A stretch of 47,649 nucleotides of DNA, from assembly GCF_016464375.1 (NCBI RefSeq), contig NZ_JADDIU010000037.1, positions 1 to 47,649 on the forward strand, written 5' to 3'. Below the pieces are notes generated by a model, which saw nothing but the letters and a program-made list of their open reading frames with translations, was not told the DNA's origin and ran no database searches. Shown one piece after another: positions 25,133 to 32,957 of the stretch. The position numbers were made by a program, and so were the translations under genes. This DNA comes from Bacillus renqingensis. Lineage in GTDB: Bacteria > Bacillota > Bacilli > Bacillales > Cytobacillaceae. Numbering within the stretch: position 1 is the first letter of the stretch; the number at the start of each line of letters is the position of its first letter.

Positions 25133-26104
25133 TTATGCTGATTTCTTCCGATCAAGTAATACAGCAATAATGATAACAATCCCTTTTACAACCTGTTGAT
25201 AGAAAGAAGATACACCAAGCAGGTTTAGACCATTGTTTAATGTACCGATAATTAATGCCCCAATCAGCGTTCCGAAGATTCTTCCTTTACCGCCGGATAA
25301 GCTTGTTCCGCCTAACACGACAGCTGCAATTGCATCAAGCTCATAGGATGTACCAGCAGTCGGCTGAGCGGAATTCAAACGGGATGTTAAAATCGCCCCA
25401 GCTAAAGCAGATAGTAAGCCGGAAAGGGCATAAATCATCACCTTTACCTTTGGCACTTTGATTCCGGCAATAATAGCAGCCTTTTCATTTCCGCCAATCG
25501 CATAGGTTTTTCGGCCAAAAGGCATTTTATGAAGTACGATATATAATAGAACAAATGTCACAATCATAGTAATGGCTGGAACAGGGACTCCGAGAAAATA
25601 TCCCCGGCCGAATAGTTGAAATAAATAGTTATCACCCAGTCCTGTGATTGGATTCCCTTTTGTATACACAAGTGTCAGGCCTCTAAAGATCGTCATCGTT
25701 GCCAGCGTAGCAATGAATGGAGCCATTTTCCCTCTTGTAATCAATAATCCATTCACTATACCCATTACACCGCCAAGAAGACAGCCAATAATAATGGCGA
25801 AAATTGGATCAAGACCTGAAACAATCATTCCTGCCGTTAAAGCACTTGCTAAGGCAAGGATCGCCCCGACAGACAAATCAATGCCACCCGTTAAAATAAC
25901 AAATGTCATCCCAAAGGCAATCAGCGCATTGATTGCTACTTGACGCAACAAGTTTAGGATATTTAGAGGTTCAAGAAAACTTGGATTCAGTACAGAAACA
26001 ATAATAATTAAGATTATAAGTCCTAACAGCGGCCCAAGCTTTTGCGTAATGGTACTTACGAAATTCGTCTTGCCGGCTTTCGTACTTTCATTGATTGCAT
26101 TCAT
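25133..26104 (-). CDS. rbsC: Ribose ABC transporter permease RbsC
   Basis: This 323-aa membrane protein has about 9-10 hydrophobic spans and BPD_transp_2 features: AFGMTFVILTGGIDLSVGAI, GMIVSGLDP, FIATLATMTIFRGLT and AVVLGGTSLSGGKGRIFGTLIG. It starts 1 nt after the rbsA stop, so coupling is likely. Confidence 0.94.
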   Translation of the reverse strand: MNAINESTKAGKTNFVSTITQKLGPLLGLIILIIIVSVLNPSFLEPLNILNLLRQVAINALIAFGMTFVILTGGIDLSVGAILALASALTAGMIVSGLDPIFAIIIGCLLGGVMGIVNGLLITRGKMAPFIATLATMTIFRGLTLVYTKGNPITGLGDNYLFQLFGRGYFLGVPVPAITMIVTFVLLYIVLHKMPFGRKTYAIGGNEKAAIIAGIKVPKVKVMIYALSGLLSALAGAILTSRLNSAQPTAGTSYELDAIAAVVLGGTSLSGGKGRIFGTLIGALIIGTLNNGLNLLGVSSFYQQVVKGIVIIIAVLLDRKKSA

Positions 26105-26105
26105 C

Positions 26106-27587
26106 TCATTGACCTCCCGTTGCCAATGTCATAATTTTTTCCTGGGTTGCTTCTTCTTTTGTCAATTCCCCGCTTATTCTACCTTCATGAACTACGAGAA
26201 TCCGGTCACTCATGCCCAGAACCTCCGGCAGCTCCGATGAAACCATAATGATGGCAACACCACGATCTGTCAGCTCATTCATCAGCTGATAGATTTCCCG
26301 TTTCGCCCCGACGTCTACTCCTCTTGTCGGTTCATCTAAGATTAGCACCTTCGGACCAATACCAATCCATTTCGCAATCACCACTTTTTGCTGATTGCCC
26401 CCTGAAAGGCTGCTAACCGCAATTTCCTGCGATTCCGCCTTAACCGTCAGGCGTTTAATCAGCATATCTACAAAATCATTCTCACTTTTTTCATTAATCA
26501 GACCTTTTGGTGCAAAACTATGAAGTGATGGTAATACCATATTTTCTTTTATTGAAAAATCCAGGATCAGCCCTTCATCTTTGCGGTCCTCCGTGATAAA
26601 ACCGAGTCCGGCTTTTACGGCCTGGTCCGGGGTGTTAATCGTGACTTTCTTGCCCTTGAGCCAAATCTCACCGCTATCAAATGAATCGAGTCCGAAGAGT
26701 GCACGCATGATTTCCGTTCTTCCCGCTCCCATCAATCCTGAAAAGCCAACTATTTCACCAGAACGGACGGAAAAATTCACATCATGAAAGGCGCCTTTTT
26801 TCGTTAACCCTTTTACCTCCAGAACCGTTTCCCCCGGACTTGAGGTCCGTTTCGGAAATCGGTCAGTTAATTCGCGACCCACCATTTTCCTTACCACTTC
26901 ATCAAAGTTCGTATCAGGAACTGCCTTTGTATCAACTGTCTTTCCATCACGCATCACTGTAATTCGGTCACAAATCGTAAATATTTCTTCCATACGGTGA
27001 GAGATATAAACAATAGATACGCCTTCCTTCTTTAATGACACAATGACATCAAACAGCTTTTGAATTTCCCTTTCCGTCAAAGCGGCTGTCGGCTCATCCA
27101 TGATAATAACCTTCGCATCGGTCATTAACGCTTTGGCAATTTCAATCATCTGTTGTTCCCCGACAGAACAGCTGCCAGCCTCTTTTTCTGAAGGAATGGA
27201 AACGGCTAAGCGATCAAACTGTTTTTTAGCGAGCGCCTTCATTTCCTTTGTCTTTAACAAACCAAGCGGCGTTCTTAATTCCTTGCCGATAAATAAGTTT
27301 TCCAGCACCGTCATATCCGGCCACATATTCAATTCCTGATGAATAAAGGTAATTCCGTTCTCTTCCGCTTCTTTTGGATTTTTAAAATACCTTTCCTTCC
27401 CATCAATGGTGATAGTGCCTTGATCACGAGTGTGAAGCCCGGTCAGTACATTCATCATCGTTGATTTCCCGGCACCATTTTCCCCCATTAAGGCGTGGAC
27501 TTCTCCGTCCAGCAATTCAAAATCAACGCCAGTTAAAACTTGATTGGTCCCAAATGCTTTATAGATGTTCTGCATTGAAACTCGCAT
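26106..27587 (-). CDS. rbsA: Ribose ABC transporter ATP-binding protein RbsA
   Basis: This 493-aa protein has two fused ATPase domains. The first has Walker [15 protein letters not shown] and signature VGEQQM. The second has the degenerate [14 protein letters not shown] and the signature [14 protein letters not shown], with [15 protein letters not shown] chose the ATG at 27587 ([10 protein letters not shown]), preceded by GAGGTG; a longer frame to 27644 runs into repeat copy 3. The gap to rbsD is unusually long for this operon because of the repeat. Confidence 0.93.
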   Translation of the reverse strand: MRVSMQNIYKAFGTNQVLTGVDFELLDGEVHALMGENGAGKSTMMNVLTGLHTRDQGTITIDGKERYFKNPKEAEENGITFIHQELNMWPDMTVLENLFIGKELRTPLGLLKTKEMKALAKKQFDRLAVSIPSEKEAGSCSVGEQQMIEIAKALMTDAKVIIMDEPTAALTEREIQKLFDVIVSLKKEGVSIVYISHRMEEIFTICDRITVMRDGKTVDTKAVPDTNFDEVVRKMVGRELTDRFPKRTSSPGETVLEVKGLTKKGAFHDVNFSVRSGEIVGFSGLMGAGRTEIMRALFGLDSFDSGEIWLKGKKVTINTPDQAVKAGLGFITEDRKDEGLILDFSIKENMVLPSLHSFAPKGLINEKSENDFVDMLIKRLTVKAESQEIAVSSLSGGNQQKVVIAKWIGIGPKVLILDEPTRGVDVGAKREIYQLMNELTDRGVAIIMVSSELPEVLGMSDRILVVHEGRISGELTKEEATQEKIMTLATGGQ

Positions 27588-27605
27588 TCTTTTCACCTCA
27601 GATAT

Positions 27606-27758
27606 TAAAAGCGTATGTGCTGCAGTCAGCCCCGACAAACACAAGACGAGCTGGCCGAAAAGCTGCTCATTTAATTTGTACGAATTGCCTGTGACATCGG
27701 GGGCTAGCGTGAAGCTGGATATTTCTCAAAGACGAATGATAGAAAATCTGATACTACT
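27606..27758 (+). repeat. Dispersed ~160-bp repeat, copy 3, inside the rbs operon
   Basis: It begins AAAAGCGTATGTGC and then GTCAGCCCCGACAAACACAAG, and ends GAAGCTGGATATTTCTCAAAG with GATACTACTAG. The last bases are the rbsD stop codon. It fills the space between rbsD and rbsA, so it is transcribed (antisense orientation) in the operon mRNA. It is more divergent than copies 1 and 4. Confidence 0.65.
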
Positions 27759-28152
27759 AGAAAAATACACCCGATTGTAGGATACAATTGGCATATGGAG
27801 TGGTTTCCCCCGTTCGAATCACTGCCTTGGCGTTTTTCGTTAATTGTTTAAATTGCTCATGGGGCACCTGGCTCATTTCGATATCCGCAAATTTGCCTTT
27901 TACATACTGTTCCATCAGCGGATTTCCTTCTGTTATTTCAGAAGCAATGATGCACTTTTCAATCACCATGTCTGCGGCAACCGCATCTGTCACCTCTTGA
28001 AATGAAGGCATTCCCGGCTTGATTGCTAAATCAATTCTCGTTACCCCATCAGGAATCGGCAATCCAGCATCGGCGATCACAATATAATCGGTATGACCAA
28101 GATCCGTTAATACCTTTGAAATATGGCTATTTAAGATACCAAAGCGTTTCAT
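27757..28152 (-). CDS. rbsD: D-ribose pyranase RbsD
   Basis: This 131-aa protein has [20 protein letters not shown] with the conserved catalytic His, [11 protein letters not shown] and a C-terminal [16 protein letters not shown], all typical of RbsD. It interconverts beta-pyranose and furanose forms of ribose so that RbsK can act. It starts 1 nt after the rbsK stop. The stop codon lies in the end of repeat copy 3. Confidence 0.95.
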   Translation of the reverse strand: MKRFGILNSHISKVLTDLGHTDYIVIADAGLPIPDGVTRIDLAIKPGMPSFQEVTDAVAADMVIEKCIIASEITEGNPLMEQYVKGKFADIEMSQVPHEQFKQLTKNAKAVIRTGETTPYANCILQSGVFF

Positions 28153-28153
28153 T

Positions 28154-29032
28154 TTACAAGCTCTCCTCTACTTCTTCTCTTGTTGGCATACCGCCCTGTG
28201 CCCCAAATTTTGTTACGGATAATGAGGCCGCGCGATTGGCAAAGCGGATGCTTTCTTCAAAGCCTTTTCCTTCAGCTAATGCGACAGCAAATGCAGCATT
28301 AAAGGTGTCACCGGCACCTGTTGTATCAACAGCCTCTACCGGGAAAGATGGAATCACAACTTCTTGTTGACCATTGTGGAAACGGACGCCATTTTTTCCT
28401 TCTGTAATAAACACTTTGTTTGGATATTTCCCGATTGCTGCATGAATGTCCTTCGTTCCAAAAAGGACGGAAGCTTCCAGCTCATTCGGTGTAATATAGG
28501 CAGCTTTTTCGATAACATCCTTACTAAGCGGTCTTGCAGGTGCCGGATTCAATAAGAGCGGTACCCCGAATTCATGGCATTTCTCACTAACATATTCCAC
28601 TGTTTCTTCCGGAATTTCTTGCTGAATTAAGACCATATCTGAAGTACGAATACTATCAAGTGCTTTTTCTACAAATTGTGGGGTAACAAAATCATTGGCG
28701 CCTTTTACGAAGATGATGCTATTATCTCCATCAGCAAGAGTAATGTGAGCAGTACCGCTTTTTGTATCTGTAACCGGTTCCACATAATCGGTAAAAACAT
28801 GGTTCTTCTTAAAATTGTCAAGGATGGCTTTTCCAAATGAGTCATCACCTACGCAACCAACCATGTACACCTCCGCACCTAACCGGGCAGCGGCAACAGC
28901 TTGATTTGCTCCTTTACCGCCCGGAACTGTTTTAAACGATTCACCAATAATGGTTTCTCCCTTATCTGGCCGCTTTGAAGCCGTTACCACTAAGTCCATT
29001 GATGAACTTCCAATTACAGTTATTTTAGCCAT
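28154..29032 (-). CDS. rbsK: Ribokinase RbsK
   Basis: This 292-aa PfkB-family kinase starts [15 protein letters not shown]. It has the PfkB signature 1 region ([15 protein letters not shown]) near residue 40 and signature 2 ([17 protein letters not shown]) with the catalytic Asp. It phosphorylates ribose to ribose 5-phosphate. I chose the ATG at 29032, after GAAAGG; its first codons overlap the rbsR stop by 8 nt. A longer frame to 29065 lies inside rbsR. Confidence 0.95.
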   Translation of the reverse strand: MAKITVIGSSSMDLVVTASKRPDKGETIIGESFKTVPGGKGANQAVAAARLGAEVYMVGCVGDDSFGKAILDNFKKNHVFTDYVEPVTDTKSGTAHITLADGDNSIIFVKGANDFVTPQFVEKALDSIRTSDMVLIQQEIPEETVEYVSEKCHEFGVPLLLNPAPARPLSKDVIEKAAYITPNELEASVLFGTKDIHAAIGKYPNKVFITEGKNGVRFHNGQQEVVIPSFPVEAVDTTGAGDTFNAAFAVALAEGKGFEESIRFANRAASLSVTKFGAQGGMPTREEVEESL

Positions 29033-30014
29033 TGTTTTCAACCTTTCTTGTTGTTTGCCTTTCAATAAATCTTACAGGCAACTGAATATTTTTATGTTCG
29101 CTTATTTCACCATCAAGCAATTGAATCAGTAATTTTGCAGCTTCTCTTCCCATGTCATATGCCGGCTGTCTGATCGTTGACAGCGGCGGGAACAGTAAAC
29201 GACTTAACGGAATATCATCATAACCAATGATTTGCAGTTCTTCCGGAACGGAAATCCCTCTCTTTAGGGCTTCATGTAAAATTGCCGCTGCTCCTAGATC
29301 ATTACTGGCAATCACCCCATCCGTCTCCGGGAATTTTTCGAATAATTCCGCGGCAGCCTTTTCCGCATCCGCGAAAGTAAAGGAAGCTGTTGTCATGACA
29401 TTAAAATTTATATTGAAGTTACAAAGCTCATCAATGGCACCTTTAAAGCGATCCTGAGCAGTCTTTAATTCAACCGGCCCCCTCAGTAAACAAATCCGCT
29501 TACTTCCCCTTCTAATCATTTCCCTAGCTGCCATTTTCCCGCCAGCCAATCCATCTGCATAAACAGAGGGATAGTGATTAGATGTTCGGTCGAGAAAAAC
29601 TACCGGGAAGGACAAATCCTCGAAATGCTTCATTTCGGTTTGATTTGTCGCAGATATGACACCGGTTACATTATTTTGTTTAAAGGTTTCAATGTAACTA
29701 ATTTCCTTCTTAGGGTTCTCATCAGCATTTCCGATAATCAGCCTAAAGTCATGCTCCTGCATTTCATCCTCGACCCCGCGTGCTAACTCCGGGAAAAACG
29801 GGTTGCGAATATCCGGCAACAATAAGCCTATTAATCTTGATTTTTTCTTGTATAGTGACCGTGCCACTTCATTTGGTTTATAACTCAATTCTTTAATCGT
29901 TTTATCAATTAACTTTCTCGTATCTTCATGTACGTATCCTTTACCATTTAAGGCTCTTGAAACCGTCGCTACAGATACTCCGGCTCTTTTGGCAACATCT
30001 CGTATTGTAGTCAA
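29025..30014 (-). CDS. rbsR: Ribose operon repressor RbsR (LacI family)
   Basis: This 329-aa regulator has the LacI helix-turn-helix TIRDVAKRAGVSVATVSRAL with hinge helix NEVARSLYKKKSR. A periplasmic-binding-protein-like effector domain follows. It uses a TTG start after AAGGAGGG. It is first in the operon and should repress it through the palindrome at 30031-30048 until ribose (or a phosphate of it) binds. Confidence 0.93.
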   Translation of the reverse strand: MTTIRDVAKRAGVSVATVSRALNGKGYVHEDTRKLIDKTIKELSYKPNEVARSLYKKKSRLIGLLLPDIRNPFFPELARGVEDEMQEHDFRLIIGNADENPKKEISYIETFKQNNVTGVISATNQTEMKHFEDLSFPVVFLDRTSNHYPSVYADGLAGGKMAAREMIRRGSKRICLLRGPVELKTAQDRFKGAIDELCNFNINFNVMTTASFTFADAEKAAAELFEKFPETDGVIASNDLGAAAILHEALKRGISVPEELQIIGYDDIPLSRLLFPPLSTIRQPAYDMGREAAKLLIQLLDGEISEHKNIQLPVRFIERQTTRKVENNG

Positions 30015-30030
30015 TTTGGTTCCCTCCTTA

Positions 30031-30080
30031 TGTGTAACCGATTACACACTTAGATTATCACATCATTTTTTCTTTTGCAA
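30031..30080 (-). promoter_or_regulatory. rbs promoter and RbsR/CcpA operator
   Basis: On the minus strand TTGCAA (30080-30075), a 17-nt spacer and TAATCT (30057-30052) form a SigA promoter. Just downstream TGTGTAA-CCGA-TTACACA (30031-30048) is a palindrome; its core TGTAACCGATTACA fits the cre consensus TGWAANCGNTNWCA fully. It should cover the start site, so RbsR and CcpA could both repress there. Confidence 0.8.
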
Positions 30081-30238
30081 CAACTAATTAATAATGCAAG
30101 TATCTGGTGATAAAAAGTTCCGAATGTGGGATTCAATCAAATTCATTTCTGTAATTCCCCATCTTTATTAGGGCTTGATTGATACAGAATATGGTTGAAT
30201 TGAATTCCTAATTGTAGTTTTTGGATAAAAATATCTAC

Positions 30239-31207
30239 TTATATCGTACCCGAAAAAATATACAAAAATATTAGTTGGGATACAACAAGAAGAAAGTATG
30301 CTATGCCATAGCTAAGTTTTACCTTTGTTTGTATTTTTTCTTGAGAACTATTGTTAATATCTTCTTCCCCTTTCACGGTAAAGACTAAGTGCTCCCCATA
30401 TTGCATAGTCTCTGCTACAGATAATTTTTTAATGTTAGTAAATTCCGACTGTATTCTTCCGATCATCCCTACTTTTGGAAAGAATACCTTCAACATTCCT
30501 GTTTCTTGTTCTCCATTTCTGTCAGGTTCAAATTGAAGTTCAATCTCCTTTCTTTTTCGAGGAAATTTCACTTCGTTGATTAAAAATAGAGATTTTTCTA
30601 CATTCAATTTTCTTGTAAACACTTTCTTTTCATTTTCATTGTTTCGGGTTAACCAAGTTTCTATAAGTAATAGCAAATAGATTATACAAATAGTTAGGCT
30701 TTTAAAATAAATGCCGACTCCAAAACCTAAAAGTATAAATAACCCAAATAGAATCCCTTGGGTTCTACGATTTTGATAGGTAGCAACTTTCAGAATCCAG
30801 TACCCATCCAATGGATACAAAGGAAATGAGTTGACTAGATTTATAAGCAAGAACAGGAAGGATGCAGCAGAAAACCAACTTATTCCATAGTGAATCCCAA
30901 TAATAAAGCAAATTATACTGCTTATTGCCCCTAGAACTGGTCCCCCAAGACTTACAAATCCTTTTTCCTTAAGTGATAATTTTTTACTTTTTGTCATAAC
31001 AAAAGCCCCTAAGAAAGGGATAAAGGTTGGTGCAGTAACTTGTAATCCTCTGTACTTAGCAGTAAGTACATGCCCTATCTCGTGAATAAAGATAAGCAAA
31101 ACAAGTAGAAGAGCAAACTTCCAAGGATAAACAAGAGCGTATGCCCAAATAGACATTAACATTGTTGTGATGGTTGCACCAATTTTTCCAAATTTAAGCC
31201 AAATCAT
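30239..31207 (-). CDS. M50 (site-2 protease) family membrane metallopeptidase
   Basis: This 322-aa membrane protein has the zinc motif HEIGH in FIHEIGHVLTAKY near residue 45 and the second S2P motif in NSFPLYPLDGYWI (third ligand Asp) near residue 135. There are about six membrane spans, one at the extreme C-terminus, and a soluble basic region at about 190-290. Family members cut substrates within the membrane, often in signalling or peptide export. No ribosome site is obvious and no partner gene is adjacent. Its closest context is the type I toxin-antitoxin locus. Confidence 0.82.
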   Translation of the reverse strand: MIWLKFGKIGATITTMLMSIWAYALVYPWKFALLLVLLIFIHEIGHVLTAKYRGLQVTAPTFIPFLGAFVMTKSKKLSLKEKGFVSLGGPVLGAISSIICFIIGIHYGISWFSAASFLFLLINLVNSFPLYPLDGYWILKVATYQNRRTQGILFGLFILLGFGVGIYFKSLTICIIYLLLLIETWLTRNNENEKKVFTRKLNVEKSLFLINEVKFPRKRKEIELQFEPDRNGEQETGMLKVFFPKVGMIGRIQSEFTNIKKLSVAETMQYGEHLVFTVKGEEDINNSSQEKIQTKVKLSYGIAYFLLVVSQLIFLYIFSGTI

Positions 31208-31296
31208 GAATGGCTTTGATACAAGTAATTAATGTGTCAATGCAGCTATTATCACAATATATATGGAATAGATTTTTCTTTTTATAAGCACTCGAC

Positions 31297-31327
31297 CGGC
31301 CTCCTTATATGTAAGGACCGTTTATTT
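31297..31327 (+). terminator. Possible terminator hairpin
   Basis: CGG..CCTTA pairs with TAAGG.CCG around TATG (31297-31320), followed by TTTATTTC. No intact plus-strand gene precedes it, so it may belong to the duplicated remnant. Confidence 0.4.
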
Positions 31328-31335
31328 CTAGGGTC

Positions 31336-31456
31336 AACTGATATCCAAGAAATCAAAAGAACTGTAAACAGAATAGAAGCTTCCCAAACTGAAGACGTAG
31401 TTGGAATGTTGAAAGTGAATAAAAAGAAAACAGATTTCGAAGTTGAATATCTAAAC
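31336..31456 (+). repeat. Direct repeat copy A (fragment of the small coiled-coil gene)
   Basis: About 120 bp are nearly identical to 32122-32241. The segment encodes TDIQEIKR.VNRIEASQTE and onward, without the 5' end of the gene. Here the frame runs on correctly through KKKTDFEVEYLN, showing what the other copy lost. The open frame from 31232 is therefore not a gene of its own. Confidence 0.8.
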
Positions 31457-31583
31457 TTTATTATAAATTATCAAACTTTATTTCAAAGCTACAATATTGC
31501 TGCAACTCGTACTTTTTCACCCAAAACACGAACGTTCTAATTGCATGTTTTCTTTTTCAGAAAAAAAGTGGTATAATGTACTT

Positions 31584-31720
31584 AGAAATGAATACATTAA
31601 AAACGACTGAAGATGTGTCACCATCCTCAGCCTATACAATAGCTTGGTTCCCTACAAGGGGGCGGGCAGTAGTTAGAAATAATCCACCAGAGCCACGAAC
31701 TCAAGGGTGGATTATTTTTT
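31584..31720 (+). ncRNA. Predicted antisense RNA (RatA-like) of a type I toxin-antitoxin system
   Basis: An extended -10 TGGTATAAT (31569-31577) starts a transcript near 31584 that ends at the AATCCACC/GGTGGATT terminator with a T run (31681-31720). It contains an internal hairpin CTGAAGATG/CATCCTCAG near 31607-31632. The RNA is antisense to the 3' end of the toxin transcript, including the toxin stop codon. The layout matches convergent pairs such as txpA/ratA. The -35 is weak and the 5' end is a prediction. Confidence 0.65.
31681..31720. terminator. Bidirectional terminator shared by toxin mRNA and antisense RNA
   Basis: AATCCACC (31681-31688) pairs with GGTGGATT (31706-31713). On the plus strand ATTTTTTG follows. 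On the minus strand ATTTCT follows. The plus-strand T run also encodes the toxin's last Lys codons. Confidence 0.8.
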
Positions 31721-31795
31721 GTTAAATGACAGCAGTGCTATAACAAACATGCCGAACATTATCGCAATTGACAAGCTCTCATAAACTGTCATCAT
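31712..31795 (-). CDS. Holin-like type I toxin, 27 aa
   Basis: The peptide MMTVYESLSIAIMFGMFVIA followed by LLSFNKK is a single membrane span with a short polar start and a Lys-Lys end. This is the pattern of the putative holin-like toxins (TxpA/BsrG type) of Bacillus. A strong AAGGGGGTGG site lies just before the ATG pair, but it can be closed in a 10-bp leader hairpin. An antisense RNA covers the 3' end. It is too short for ordinary gene callers. Toxicity by membrane damage is expected from the family. Confidence 0.8.
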   Translation of the reverse strand: MMTVYESLSIAIMFGMFVIALLSFNKK

Positions 31796-31797
31796 AG

Positions 31798-31891
31798 CAC
31801 CACCCCCTTTCTTAATAATGGGGATGATGCCGTCACCCTTGAGTTACCGTTATGCTATTGTCCTTTAATTATAGCATTTTTATGCTATAAA
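31798..31891 (-). promoter_or_regulatory. Toxin promoter and self-inhibitory leader
   Basis: The minus strand has an extended -10 TGCTATAAT (TATAAT at 31873-31868) inside a perfect inverted repeat TTATAGCAT-N4-ATGCTATAA (31870-31891). In the leader CATCATCCCC (31829-31820) can pair with GGGGGTGGTG (31807-31798), hiding the ribosome site. AACTCAAGGGTG (31845-31834) is exactly complementary to CACCCTTGAGTT in the toxin mRNA tail (31709-31698), allowing a 5'-3' closure. Confidence 0.7.
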
Positions 31892-32062
31892 TGCTAAGCG
31901 CCCTCAATCTAACACAATATAAATATGTTAGATTCAAAAGAAACAGATAAACCCTTATAAAATGTGGGTCTATCCTACATTTTATATCTGTTAAAAGGTT
32001 ACAAAAAAGTAGTAATCCATTACTAAATACTTTATAATTTTAACAAATGGATGGTGAACGGA

Positions 32063-32301
32063 ATGGATAAACAGATTTTAGAAATCTTATTGGAACTACA
32101 AAAGGGTATGAAAGATGTAAAAACTGATATCCAAGAAATCAAAAGAGTTGTAAACAGAATAGAAGCTTCCCAAACTGAAGACGTAGTTGGAATGTTGAAA
32201 GTGAATAAAAAGAAACAGGTTTCGAAGTTGAATAGCTAAACAACAGATTAATAGAAATGGACAAACGTCTGTTTAATATCGAAAAGCGAATTGAAAATTA
32301 A
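32063..32301 (+). pseudogene. Small coiled-coil protein gene, frameshifted (direct repeat copy B)
   Basis: The ATG at 32063 starts MDKQILEILLELQKGMKDVK. With a one-base correction in the AAA run near 32215 and one TAG-to-TAT change at 32235, the frame continues to about 79 codons and ends MDKRLFNIEKRIEN before 32301. Copy A at 31336-31456 shows the uncorrupted middle. As it stands it makes a 58-aa product. The intact protein would be a charged coiled coil with heptad-like I/L spacing, of a kind common near phage and integrated elements. No function is known to me. Confidence 0.65.
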
Positions 32302-32360
32302 ACCTTAACAACACTGGTAATAACTGGTATTTTTTGTCTAAAAATGGAAAATTTATATTC

Positions 32361-32396
32361 AAAAAGCCACAACTTTTTCACAAAATGTGGCTTTTT
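32361..32396. terminator. Bidirectional terminator
   Basis: AAAAAGCCACA (32361-32371) pairs with TGTGGCTTTTT (32386-32396). Its T-rich arms serve both strands: the coiled-coil remnant from the left and the SASP-like gene from the right. Confidence 0.8.
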
Positions 32397-32487
32397 AGTG
32401 CTTTTAAATGTGCTAAATACTTGGGTTTCTTATGATATTTTTGAACATTGTCCCCCAGAAGAAAATAATTAATGCAGCGATCCTTTT

Positions 32488-32646
32488 TTAATCGTGCATT
32501 GCTCCTGCCTCTCGGGAAGTCATTGCACCTTGGCCCCTCCTTATATCTTTTTGAATTTCCTGTTTTACTTTTTGGGCATCAGTTCCGGCAAATGTTGGTT
32601 TCCTACTAGCACCCAAATTCTCTTTAGCTTGTTGATCCTGCTGCAT
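32488..32646 (-). CDS. Small acid-soluble spore protein-like (gamma-type) protein, 52 aa
   Basis: The ATG at 32646 follows GAGGAGG with 6-nt spacing. The 52-aa product includes FAGTDAQKVKQEIQKD and GAMTSREAGAMHD. It is rich in Gln, Lys, Ala and Gly, has no Cys or Trp, and has the F-x-T-D-x-Q-x-VKQ pattern seen in SspE-type gamma SASPs, though it is shorter and lacks their repeat. It may serve as an amino-acid store in spores. No clear sporulation sigma-factor promoter was recognised. Confidence 0.6.
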   Translation of the reverse strand: MQQDQQAKENLGASRKPTFAGTDAQKVKQEIQKDIRRGQGAMTSREAGAMHD

Positions 32647-32877
32647 GCAATTCCTCCTCAATTTATTGTTATAATCATATTATTTATAAAAAACAGGCGT
32701 TCTATCCCAAACGTTTAACTGATAAAAAATCAATTCAGCTGCCAGCTCCGGAGGCCTTTTATAATGATGCTAACTGATCAGGTCAGGAGAGAGCCAAATC
32801 AATTCATTTCAGAAAGCACAAGGACAGATCCTCAGATTGTTTCTCGCAAACAAAAATTGTATATGCCTACATTCCCT

Positions 32878-32905
32878 TTGAAAGCGATTGCTATATTAGC
32901 ATAAT
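32878..32905 (+). promoter_or_regulatory. Promoter of malX-malY, with possible cre
   Basis: TTGAAA (32878-32883), 16-nt spacer and CATAAT (32900-32905) form a SigA-type promoter. TGAAAGCGATTGCT (32879-32892) overlaps it and matches the cre consensus except at the last arm (two mismatches), so CcpA repression is possible. I see no other gene or element in 32647-32957. Confidence 0.6.
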
Positions 32906-32957
32906 GGACGTAAAGTGGAAGTAAATTCAGAAAGTTTTTTAGAGGGGGGTTTTTTAG

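Noticed and set aside
31232..31540. 102-aa plus-strand open frame
   Set aside because: Its middle is the duplicated fragment of the gene at 32063; it has no ribosome site and both ends are random sequence.
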